A stretch of 5,917 nucleotides of DNA from positions 1 to 5,917 of the forward strand of contig CAMWQV010000148.1 of NCBI GenBank assembly GCA_947176425.1. Direction: 5' to 3'. Source of the DNA: an uncultured Clostridia bacterium (GTDB lineage: Bacteria > Bacillota > Clostridia > Oscillospirales > Oscillospiraceae). Shown here one piece after another: positions 1 to 4,959 of the stretch. A model generated the notes under the pieces. The model did no database searches. It saw only the letters and a program-made list of their open reading frames with translations, and was not told the origin of the DNA. How positions within the stretch are numbered: the stretch's first letter is position 1; the number at the start of each line of letters is the position of its first letter. The position numbers were made by a program, and so were the translations under genes.

Positions 1-1
1 T

Positions 2-250
2 TCGGGACGCGCCCCCTTCCGTGACATGGAGCCGCGCCATCCCTACGCGGCGGCGGCGGTACAGGCGGTGCAGTCCGGCGCGGCAACGGCGGTTGGCGGA
101 CGGTTCCGGCCTAATGATCCGGTGACTTCCGTAGAGCTGGCGCAGTTCTGCTCCACACGTCTGGGAAAAACGCCGCCTCTGCTCAATCGGGATTCTTTTA
201 CGCATCAGGAATTTTTTCTTATGGCGGTAAAATTAATGGAACAAGAATAA
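2..250 (+). CDS. C-terminal fragment of an SLH-domain protein (5' end outside window)
   Basis: The reading frame is open from the window edge, so the start codon lies upstream; 82 residues and the TAA stop are visible. The first part reads PFRDMEPRHPYAAAAVQAV, then SGAATAVGGRFRPNDPVT and a helix ELAQFCSTRLG. This order (F-x-D-hydrophobic, H-P-Y/W-A, alanine-rich helix, G-x-F-x-P-x-D-P-V-T, second helix) is the pattern of an S-layer homology (SLH) repeat, which in Gram-positive bacteria holds exported proteins to secondary cell-wall polymers. About 25 residues follow, ending VKLMEQE; they could be the start of a further degenerate repeat. The T-R of the usual motif is replaced by T-S. What the rest of the protein does cannot be seen. 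An ATG at 26 is in frame but falls inside the SLH repeat, so it is not a likely start. Confidence 0.75.
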   Translation, partial: SGRAPFRDMEPRHPYAAAAVQAVQSGAATAVGGRFRPNDPVTSVELAQFCSTRLGKTPPLLNRDSFTHQEFFLMAVKLMEQE

Positions 251-256
251 CATGCA

Positions 257-291
257 GCGGCGGCCTCATTTTTTGAGACTGCCGCTTTTTT
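257..291 (+). terminator. intrinsic terminator after the SLH-type gene
   Basis: GCGGC (257-261) pairs with GCCGC (281-285), and CTCA (265-268) pairs with TGAG (274-277) around a T-rich loop. Six T residues follow at 286-291. The hairpin begins 7 nt after the stop at 250. In the opposite direction it has no proper U-tract, so it is mainly a + strand terminator. It may help insulate the convergent gene ending at 295. Confidence 0.8.
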
Positions 292-294
292 GAC

Positions 295-1062
295 TTATTT
301 TTTGAGATTCGTTTTTTTAGGTTCCGCTTTTTCGGTGATCTTTGTCAGCAGGCCGTCCAGATCCTTTTTCAGTACGTTCAGCCCGATGGGAAATTCTCCG
401 ACTGTCTGCTCCAGTCTCCGCAGTTTGTCGCCGAGCTGGTCGGAAACATCCTCAAACGCCTGTAAAATTTCGTTGAAGTCCTCTACCGTATCCGCTATGT
501 TCATCTGTGCCGCCTTCACAACGGACAGCGATTCGTCCTCCGCTTTGGAGACGATTCCTTTTGCCTGGGTCTCGGCGGCAGCGGCGATGCTCTTTGCCTT
601 TGCCTCCGCCTCCGTCAAGAGATCGTCGGCCCGTTTGTAAGCGTCCAGCTCCAACTGCGCAAGCTGTTCCTTCTGACGCCGGAAGTCGTCCGCATCGGCT
701 TCCAACTCCTGGACGCGGTGGAACAAGCGCTGATTTTCCTCCGTCATTTCCCGGATCGTCTGATCACGCTGCACCACATCCCGGCGGTTGGATTCTTTCG
801 CCTGGGCCTGCACTTCCCAATTATTTTTAGCGTTATTGTAGCGGGAGGTCATTTCCTCCAGCTGGGCGGCTAAACGGTCCCGCTCCTCCTCGCACTCCTG
901 CAGCGCGCGCTGGGCTTCGCTCTCCGACTGCTGAAGCTGTTCGACCTGGGTTTCCAGCCAGGATATGCTCTCCTCCGACTGCTTCTGCGTCCGTTCAATA
1001 TATTCCATGACATCTTGTCGATTAAAGCCGCCGATTGCACTGCGAAAAATATGATTATCCAT
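295..1062 (-). CDS. DivIVA-domain coiled-coil protein
   Basis: This is a 255-residue cytoplasmic protein without signal peptide or membrane segment. Residues 1-25 contain the DivIVA family signature: a hydrophobic start, then GGFNRQDVMEYIE at 11-23 with the G-F/Y-N-R-x-x-V-x-x-Y core. In the family this N-terminal region binds curved or polar membrane. Residues 25-135 are an almost uninterrupted heptad-rich coiled coil full of Glu, Gln, Arg and Leu. A second helical segment (about 140-185) is rich in Ala, Lys and Glu, as in many DivIVA relatives. The tail (225-255) is lysine-rich. DivIVA-type proteins are scaffolds for division-site or pole placement and wall synthesis; which job this one has cannot be told. 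The start is supported by AAGGTGG (1075-1069) 5 nt before the ATG. The gene stands alone and diverges from bioY. GpsB or SepIVA-like relatives are possible alternatives, but the length favours a larger DivIVA homologue. Confidence 0.87.
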   Translation of the reverse strand: MDNHIFRSAIGGFNRQDVMEYIERTQKQSEESISWLETQVEQLQQSESEAQRALQECEEERDRLAAQLEEMTSRYNNAKNNWEVQAQAKESNRRDVVQRDQTIREMTEENQRLFHRVQELEADADDFRRQKEQLAQLELDAYKRADDLLTEAEAKAKSIAAAAETQAKGIVSKAEDESLSVVKAAQMNIADTVEDFNEILQAFEDVSDQLGDKLRRLEQTVGEFPIGLNVLKKDLDGLLTKITEKAEPKKTNLKK

Positions 1063-1092
1063 AGTATCCCACCTTATGTCTTGGTTATCTAC

Positions 1093-1121
1093 ACTTTACC
1101 ATAAATTCGCCCGTATGACAA
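1093..1121 (-). promoter_or_regulatory. sigmaA-like promoter of the DivIVA-type gene
   Basis: Read on the minus strand there is a -35 box TTGTCA (1121-1116), a 17-nt spacer and a -10 box TAAAGT (1098-1093). The expected start is near 1086, giving a leader of about 25 nt that contains the ribosome binding site. The spacing is ideal; the -10 box matches 4 of 6 consensus positions. Confidence 0.55.
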
Positions 1122-1152
1122 CCAATATTTTTCGCAAAACAGAATAATCAAA

Positions 1153-1184
1153 TTGTAAACCCTGTTAAAAACAGTTGTTGACAT
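1153..1184 (+). promoter_or_regulatory. putative BirA (biotin repressor) operator upstream of bioY
   Basis: The half-site TTGTAAAC (1153-1160) faces GTTGACAT (1177-1184), an imperfect inverted repeat. The family model, recalled from comparative work on biotin regulons, is TTGTAAACC, about 14-16 nt, GGTTTACAA. The left half matches that consensus through its final C at 1161. The right half matches 6 of 8 core positions. The right half overlaps the bioY -35 box (1178-1183), so BirA loaded with biotinyl-AMP would block RNA polymerase. The spacer also holds a small perfect dyad, CTGTT-AAA-AACAG (1162-1174). Assignment rests on the motif plus the downstream gene; no birA gene is in the window. Confidence 0.6.
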
Positions 1185-1206
1185 TAAAATTAAAATATGG
1201 TAAAGT
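1178..1206 (+). promoter_or_regulatory. sigmaA-like promoter of bioY
   Basis: A perfect TTGACA -35 box (1178-1183) is followed by exactly 17 nt and TAAAGT (1201-1206) as -10. The predicted start near 1213 gives a leader of about 33 nt carrying AGGAG (1232-1236). The -35 box lies inside the putative BirA operator. Confidence 0.7.
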
Positions 1207-1245
1207 TTATGCGCACGAAAATATAAGATTCAGGAGTACTAAAAA

Positions 1246-1800
1246 ATGGAAATTTCAACTATGAGAATGCGTACCAGAGATATTACCTATATCGCCGTAT
1301 TTACCGCGCTGCTGGCGATTTGTTCCTGGATTGCCATTCCGACCCCTACAAATATCTCGTTTACGCTGCAAACCTTAGGCGTACTGCTGGCCCTGGGTGT
1401 GCTGGGCGGACGTCGCGGCACATTGGCTGTACTGGTGTATCTGCTGCTTGGCGCAATCGGCATTCCGGTATTGGCGGACTTCAGCGGCGGAATCGGCGCG
1501 TTCGCGACTCCCAGCGGCGGCTATCTTATCGGATTTATTTTTACCGCCCTGGTGATGTGGGGGATGGAAGCCGTTCTGGGAAAAAGTCTTCCTGTGCTTG
1601 GAATCAGTATGGTTCTGGGAATCGCGGTGTGCTATGTGTTCGGGACCGCGTGGTTTCTGCTGGTCTATGCCCAGACGGAAAGCCCCGTGGGACTGATGAC
1701 CGCGCTGGCTTGGTGCGTACTGCCGTATCTTGTCCCGGAAGGAATCAAGATTTTTCTTGCGCTGTCCATGTCGAAGGTGCTGCGTGAACATGCCAAATAA
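1246..1800 (+). CDS. bioY: BioY, biotin-binding S component of an ECF transporter
   Basis: This 184-residue integral membrane protein has about six hydrophobic helices, the usual BioY size. Family landmarks in order are I-P-x-P (31-34), FTLQTLGVLLA (39-49), GxRxG (54-58), YLLLGAIGIPVLADFSGG (65-82), PSGGYLIGF (89-97), GTAWF (133-137) and PYLVPEGIKIFLA (160-172). BioY captures biotin at the outer membrane face and passes it inward, normally together with the ECF energizing module (two ATPases and EcfT). Those genes are absent here, so a shared module encoded elsewhere is likely. The start ATG has AGGAG 9 nt upstream; a second in-frame Met at codon 6 is less well placed. The gene is probably controlled by BirA through the operator at 1153-1184, and its end overlaps the next gene by 11 nt. 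Confidence 0.95.
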   Translation: MEISTMRMRTRDITYIAVFTALLAICSWIAIPTPTNISFTLQTLGVLLALGVLGGRRGTLAVLVYLLLGAIGIPVLADFSGGIGAFATPSGGYLIGFIFTALVMWGMEAVLGKSLPVLGISMVLGIAVCYVFGTAWFLLVYAQTESPVGLMTALAWCVLPYLVPEGIKIFLALSMSKVLREHAK

Positions 1801-2206
1801 ACCGCTCAAGCTCCGTCCGCACCACGGAATGTGTCTGGCGTATTTTATCGGGGAGGGCTACAGCAATGCCTTTACCGCCCATATGCGGCAGATCCTTGAA
1901 TCAACAGTTCCTGATACGCCGGTGGTCCTTACAGTCGGGACAGACACGATCTGCGGCGCGTGCCCCAATCATGACGGCGGCGTCTGTACGGCTGACGGGA
2001 AAGTCTCCCGGTACGATCAAGCAGTTCTGGACCTCTGCGGACTGTGTGCAGGTACCTCCCTCTCCTTCTCTGCGTTTACGGAACTGGTCCAGGACCGCAT
2101 TTTAATGCCGGGCCTCCGTTCCGCCGTCTGCGGAGACTGTCAGTGGGATTCCATCTGCGCGTCACAGCCCAGCCGCTGGGAAAAATCAGAAAACAGCGCA
2201 CAATGA
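1790..2206 (+). CDS. DUF1284 family cysteine-rich protein
   Basis: This small soluble protein of 138 residues matches the DUF1284 pattern as I recall it. It starts with LRPHHGMCLAYFIGEGYS (8-25), followed by CGACPN (55-60), Cys66, KVSRYDQAVL (71-80), Cys83/Cys86 and CGDCQWDSIC (114-123). Nine cysteines lie at 15, 55, 58, 66, 83, 86, 114, 117 and 123. The CxxC pairs suggest an iron-sulfur cluster or metal site, but the biochemical role of the family is not known to me. The ATG at 1790 lies inside the last codons of bioY (11-nt overlap, different frame) with AAGGTG at 1774-1779 as a possible ribosome binding site, so translational coupling is likely. An upstream in-frame ATG at 1730 would add 20 residues that merely shadow bioY and do not resemble the family. 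The gene ends just before a shared terminator. Confidence 0.85.
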   Translation: MPNKPLKLRPHHGMCLAYFIGEGYSNAFTAHMRQILESTVPDTPVVLTVGTDTICGACPNHDGGVCTADGKVSRYDQAVLDLCGLCAGTSLSFSAFTELVQDRILMPGLRSAVCGDCQWDSICASQPSRWEKSENSAQ

Positions 2207-2208
2207 AC

Positions 2209-2260
2209 AAAAAACGGCCCTGCTTCATACTTTTACAGTACAGAGCAGGACCGTTCATTT
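2209..2260. terminator. bidirectional intrinsic terminator between convergent genes
   Basis: AACGG (2213-2217) pairs with CCGTT (2251-2255), and CCTGCT (2219-2224) pairs with AGCAGG (2244-2249), with one C/A mismatch between the two blocks. On the minus strand the stem runs into six U (2214-2209), a clean terminator for the SLH-repeat gene ending at 2270. On the plus strand the following CATTTTATATT is a weaker U-tract that can still end the bioY-DUF1284 transcript. Confidence 0.8.
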
Positions 2261-2269
2261 TATATTCTG

Positions 2270-3433
2270 TTACGCAAGATTCCGATACAGGAATGTCACA
2301 ATCTGCCCGCGATTGCAGATATCGTCCGGAGAGAACGTATTTGCACTGGTGCCGGTCGTAATTCCCTTCTCCAATGCCCACGCGACAGCCTGTGCATAAG
2401 ACGCCGAAGCGGACACATCCGTAAAGCTGGCAGCAGCAGAGGGCGCGGGACTTCCTGCCGCCTGCCACAAGTACGCCGCGGCCATAGCGCGGGTGCAGGG
2501 CTGGTTCACATCAAATGCCGTACCGGATACCATACCCTTCTCATAAGCCCAAACTGCCGCTTTTGCATAAGCTTCCGGAATGGAGTTGCTAAAAGGATTG
2601 CTGACAGACGGTTCGGGCTGTCCATACGCACGCCACAGGAACGTTAAAATCTGGGCGTTGGTGCAGGTATTGCTGGGGGAGAACGTGGTGGTGCTGGTGC
2701 CGGACGTGATATTCTTCTCCACCGCCCATTTTACAGAATCAGCATAGTATGCGTCCGCCGCCACGTCAGTAAAGCCGGTACTTGCTGCGGGAGCGGCTGG
2801 TGCGGAAGAACCCTCCGGAATGATAATCACTGCTTCGCAGCTTCCATCCACTCCCATTAAGTAAGTTTCAATATGATAAGTACCGGGGGTACTAAGCGTA
2901 AGGGATGCGCCGGCCCTGACATTGGGATCTGTATCGTTATAAGTTGTTTCCCATAAATTTTCTGTAATATAATCTTTGATACTCGATTCACCAGCTATAT
3001 CGCCAGAGAGTCCGATGTATTCAACAGTTCCATCAAAAAAATCGCAATTTTCTTTTACTACATCATAAGACTTTGTTTCCGGATGATATGTGACCTGGTC
3101 AACTCTGCATGTGAAAACTAAATCCCACGGTGAAAGCGAATAAGTATCTGTTAAGATAACTGTTACAGGGCCGGAAGCTGTATAGACCGGCAGTATAAAG
3201 CCGTCATACCCCATATCAGCTCCCCAGTCAGTATAGACAACAGTACCAGTCTGTGTCAGGTTGGAGCCGGTCAGCTGGAACAGGCTTTTCTCTTTCCCAC
3301 CAGCACGCGTACCATAATAATCGTTCTCATAACCACACAAAAAGATTTCGTCCGCAGCGAAAGCCGGGATGGTCAAGGTCAAGCACATCATGAAGGCCAA
3401 GACCAGGGACAGCAGGGATTTTGGGATTCGCAT
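2270..3433 (-). CDS. secreted protein with three C-terminal SLH repeats
   Basis: With the start chosen here the protein has 387 residues. Residues 1-26 form a signal peptide: Arg/Lys, a hydrophobic core, then a P-A-F-A cleavage motif. Residues 27-210 are a middle domain I do not recognise, with many Tyr, Thr, Gly and Asp and four cysteines (33, 109, 130, 199). A short Ala/Pro/Ser linker (about 208-218) leads to three SLH repeats at about 219-270, 277-327 and 337-387, each with F-T/S-D/N, Y-A-x-A/S-V-x-W-A-x-E-K-x-hydrophobic-T/V-S/T-G-T, then F-S-P or equivalent and C-T/N-x-A/G. SLH repeats bind the protein to the cell wall, so this is an extracellular, wall-attached protein. An ATG at 3457 would add 8 residues, but AGAAGG (3448-3443), 9 nt before the ATG at 3433, and the signal-peptide layout favour 3433. 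It may bind or present a surface ligand; the function of the middle domain is unknown. Confidence 0.9.
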   Translation of the reverse strand: MRIPKSLLSLVLAFMMCLTLTIPAFAADEIFLCGYENDYYGTRAGGKEKSLFQLTGSNLTQTGTVVYTDWGADMGYDGFILPVYTASGPVTVILTDTYSLSPWDLVFTCRVDQVTYHPETKSYDVVKENCDFFDGTVEYIGLSGDIAGESSIKDYITENLWETTYNDTDPNVRAGASLTLSTPGTYHIETYLMGVDGSCEAVIIIPEGSSAPAAPAASTGFTDVAADAYYADSVKWAVEKNITSGTSTTTFSPSNTCTNAQILTFLWRAYGQPEPSVSNPFSNSIPEAYAKAAVWAYEKGMVSGTAFDVNQPCTRAMAAAYLWQAAGSPAPSAAASFTDVSASASYAQAVAWALEKGITTGTSANTFSPDDICNRGQIVTFLYRNLA

Positions 3434-3480
3434 ACACTCATTCCTTCTTTCCGCCATGCTATTATGGCTAAAATTTGTCT

Positions 3481-3539
3481 AATGGGTACTGCCTTTTGGG
3501 GTGGTACTTCCATTTCCCGTCCCCGCAGGCGTTCCCATT
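3481..3539. repeat. nested dyad able to form a long hairpin upstream of the SLH-repeat gene
   Basis: Three pairs of arms are nested around one centre: AATGGG/CCCATT (3481-3486 with 3534-3539), GCCT/AGGC (3491-3494 with 3527-3530) and GGGG/CCCC (3498-3501 with 3521-3524). An inner TGG/CCA (3502-3504 with 3510-3512) closes a 5-nt loop. The left side also holds an imperfect direct repeat, GGTACTGCCTTTT (3485-3497) and GGTACTTCCATTT (3503-3515). No U-tract follows on either strand, so it is not a simple terminator. It ends 47 nt before the chosen SLH-gene start and could be leader RNA structure or the end of a repeat element. Confidence 0.5.
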
Positions 3540-3547
3540 GAGACAGC

Positions 3548-3581
3548 AAAAGCGGCGCAGGGTATCATCCCCTACACCGCT
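3548..3581 (-). other. 12-bp RNA hairpin, possible weak terminator
   Basis: On the minus strand 3581-3570 pairs with 3562-3551 over 12 positions around a 7-nt loop, including two G-U wobbles (3576 with 3556, 3574 with 3558). On the plus strand those two positions are C/A mismatches, so the fold is best as minus-strand RNA. It is followed by only four U (3551-3548), which would make a weak terminator. Confidence 0.45.
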
Positions 3582-3614
3582 GTAAAGCTACGCACACGCC
3601 ATCGATTTTCCCTG

Positions 3615-3643
3615 TTGATTATTTAAGGAAAAAACGTTATAAT
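3615..3643 (+). promoter_or_regulatory. sigmaA-like promoter inside the intergenic region
   Basis: TTGATT (3615-3620), a 17-nt spacer and a perfect TATAAT (3638-3643) form a good sigmaA-type promoter. Transcription would begin near 3650 and run into the GC-rich hairpin at 3699-3741. No convincing gene follows directly, which points to a small RNA or a leader for the gene at 3935. Confidence 0.55.
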
Positions 3644-3649
3644 GGATTT

Positions 3650-3750
3650 GGGCGCAGTTAATTCTGCTGTGTGGGAATTGGTTTTAACAGAGTCTCCTGC
3701 ATAGGGGCGTTGGGGTATGTGGTAGTCCCCCTTCGCCCTGCCTTTTTGCT
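3650..3750 (+). ncRNA. candidate small RNA or leader RNA of unknown class
   Basis: This stretch of about 100 nt lies between a promoter-like sequence (3615-3643) and an intrinsic-terminator-like hairpin ending in CTTTTTGC. Near its 5' end, GCAG/CTGC (3654-3657 region with 3664-3667 region) or the alternative AATTC/GAATT (3660-3664 with 3675-3679) can form short hairpins. I do not recognise it: it lacks the conserved cores of SRP RNA, tmRNA, RNase P RNA, TPP, SAM, FMN, cobalamin or c-di-GMP-I riboswitches. It could be a stand-alone RNA or an attenuated leader of the phosphodiesterase gene 185 nt further on. A competing view is a transcript from the opposite strand started by the promoter at 3799-3771. 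Existence is inferred from signals only. Confidence 0.35.
3699..3747 (+). terminator. GC-rich hairpin with U-tract, likely intrinsic terminator
   Basis: GCA (3699-3701) pairs with TGC (3739-3741), GGGCG (3705-3709) with CGCCC (3734-3738), and GGGG (3712-3715) with CCCC (3728-3731), with a TT/TT internal loop and a 12-nt apical loop. C then TTTTT (3743-3747) follows, and another four T soon after. The U-tract exists only on the plus strand, so it would end the candidate RNA begun near 3650. Confidence 0.6.
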
Positions 3751-3770
3751 TTTGTGTCTCTCTCAATCTT

Positions 3771-3799
3771 ATTGTACAGCATAACGTTATAAATTGCAA
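3771..3799 (-). promoter_or_regulatory. sigmaA-like promoter, minus strand
   Basis: On the minus strand TTGCAA (3799-3794), a 17-nt spacer and TACAAT (3776-3771) form a promoter-like sequence. The predicted start, near 3764, falls within the base of the inverted-repeat stem (3767-3761). It could drive a structured RNA across 3764-3540 or a long leader for the SLH-repeat gene. The spacer contains the perfect palindrome ATAACGTTAT (3781-3790). Confidence 0.5.
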
Positions 3800-3870
3800 G
3801 AAAAATTTCGACATTTTTTACACAGTAAAGTCAGTATAGTTTAAATTCCGCTTCTTTTTCAGATTCAGTA

Positions 3871-3899
3871 TGGCAATTTCCGGCGCGGCATGGTATACT
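3871..3899 (+). promoter_or_regulatory. possible promoter of the phosphodiesterase gene
   Basis: A good -10 box TATACT (3894-3899) lies 17 nt after TGGCAA (3871-3876), a poor -35 box with 3 of 6 consensus positions. The predicted start near 3906 leaves a leader of about 30 nt with AGAGAGG (3918-3924). Spacing and location support it; the -35 match does not. Confidence 0.4.
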
Positions 3900-3934
3900 A
3901 TTCTTAATCCACATTTCAGAGAGGTCCCCTGATC

Positions 3935-4954
3935 ATGGCTCAGTTTCGTAAGATGCCCTTTGGTAAATATACCACGATCTTCTATTTTCTCATCGCACTT
4001 GTCCTCATTGAATTTATCAGTCTGGCAGGCGTTCTTGCAGTCAGCCGCCCTGCCGAAATCCCTGCTGCGGACATTCATGAACCGAAAAACGCTGTCCCTG
4101 TCGAAACGGAGACATCTGCTTTGCTGCCCGCAGAAAAACAAAAACCGGAAGGAGAACAGACCGGCCCGGAGATCCTCGCGCAAAACCAGATCATTGCCCA
4201 CGGTCTCGGCGCAATCGACGGCATTGGCGTATTGAACTGCCGCGAAGGGTTTGAGAGTATGTACCGGCAGGGGGTGCGGGTGTTTGAGATCGACCTGCGC
4301 TTTACCAAAGACGCCCGGCTGGTTCTGCGTCACGACTGGCGTCCCAGCTGGCAGGAGGGCGTTTCAGAACACAGCATCCCTACGCTCAAGGAATTTCTTG
4401 CGGAACCGATCCTGGGAAAATATACGCCTCTGTCTTTCCGCGACCTGTTGTTTCTTATGGCGGAGCATCAGGATATCTGCATAATTACCGATACAAAATT
4501 TACAGAATCTGACATTGTACAGATACAGTTTGACGCTATGGTCTCTGAGGCTGCGGACCTGGGCCTGACCTATCTGCTTGACCGTTTTGTGGTACAGTTT
4601 TATAATACGTCTATGTATCAGAGCGTTGACAGCGTCCATCATTTTTCGGGCTATATCTATACGCTCTATCAGGAAAAATTTGATGGGACTGAAGACGGGT
4701 TTCGGGAATTTGCAGCTTTCTGCGCAGAGCAGAAAAATGTGACCGGCATCACGATCAGCGCGGAGATTTGGAACTCTGCTTATGCCGGGATCGCGGAGGA
4801 ATACGGTATAAAAGTCTTTGCTCATACTATTAACGATCCGGAACAGGCCCGTTCTTTGTTTGCGGATGGAATCAGCGCCGTTTATACCGATTCCCTGACC
4901 CCCGCGCTTTTAATTTCTGATGAAACAGAGCCTAATATTACTAAAGGAGATTGA
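3935..4954 (+). CDS. membrane-anchored glycerophosphodiester phosphodiesterase-like protein
   Basis: The protein has 339 residues. A basic start is followed by one hydrophobic helix (about 12-36) and a Pro/Glu/Lys-rich linker (37-82), so the catalytic domain probably sits outside the cell on a membrane anchor. The domain (85-325) has GDPD/PI-PLC-type TIM-barrel landmarks: IIAHGLG with His89, a Gly-Val-x-x-Phe-E-x-D strand with Glu118 and Asp120, then LVLRHDW with His133 and Asp134, and DTK with Lys188. GDPDs hydrolyse glycerophosphodiesters to glycerol-3-phosphate and an alcohol, using HR, ExD and HD motifs. The Arg after the first His is Gly here, so this belongs to a divergent subgroup and the substrate is uncertain; it may act on lipid head groups or wall glycerophosphate polymers. 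AGAGAGG about 10 nt upstream supports the start. The stop lies 5 nt before the Nudix start, implying co-transcription. Confidence 0.87.
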   Translation: MAQFRKMPFGKYTTIFYFLIALVLIEFISLAGVLAVSRPAEIPAADIHEPKNAVPVETETSALLPAEKQKPEGEQTGPEILAQNQIIAHGLGAIDGIGVLNCREGFESMYRQGVRVFEIDLRFTKDARLVLRHDWRPSWQEGVSEHSIPTLKEFLAEPILGKYTPLSFRDLLFLMAEHQDICIITDTKFTESDIVQIQFDAMVSEAADLGLTYLLDRFVVQFYNTSMYQSVDSVHHFSGYIYTLYQEKFDGTEDGFREFAAFCAEQKNVTGITISAEIWNSAYAGIAEEYGIKVFAHTINDPEQARSLFADGISAVYTDSLTPALLISDETEPNITKGD

Positions 4955-4959
4955 TTGTT

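Larger units (their letters stand above)
3537..3767. repeat. 231-bp segment bounded by imperfect inverted repeats
   Basis: ATTGAGA (3537-3543) and CAAAAGC (3547-3553) on the plus strand recur on the minus strand at 3767-3761 and 3754-3748 in the same order. GGC and AGGG follow on both sides (3554-3556 and 3559-3562; 3742-3740 and 3739-3736), with small insertions between blocks. The segment can thus fold end to end as a long stem. It could be the closing helix of a structured RNA, or the terminal inverted repeats of a small non-autonomous (MITE-like) element. No flanking target-site duplication is obvious. Confidence 0.5.

Noticed and set aside
290..640. Plus-strand open frame of 116 codons opposite the DivIVA-type gene
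   Set aside because: It is Ser-rich antisense to a well-supported coiled-coil gene with its own ribosome binding site, and it resembles no family.
1730..1789. Upstream in-frame start for the DUF1284 protein
   Set aside because: The 20 extra residues (Arg/Cys-rich) are a shadow of bioY; family similarity begins just after the ATG at 1790.
3483..3626. Plus-strand frame without ATG (about 47 codons) through the dyads
   Set aside because: It has no start codon or ribosome binding site and only follows the inverted repeats.
3458..3640. Known riboswitch upstream of the SLH-repeat gene (c-di-GMP-I, TPP, SAM, FMN, cobalamin, glycine)
   Set aside because: None of their conserved core sequences is visible on either strand.
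3623..3814. 63-codon minus-strand frame in the intergenic region
   Set aside because: Its start overlaps the minus promoter, it has no ribosome binding site and its composition is not protein-like. It runs through the hairpins better explained as RNA or repeat structure.
3818..4333. 171-codon minus-strand frame opposite the phosphodiesterase gene
   Set aside because: It is antisense to a gene with clear catalytic motifs and lacks its own signals.
4951..4959. TTG start for the Nudix gene
   Set aside because: It directly abuts the Shine-Dalgarno sequence; the ATG at 4960 has correct spacing.
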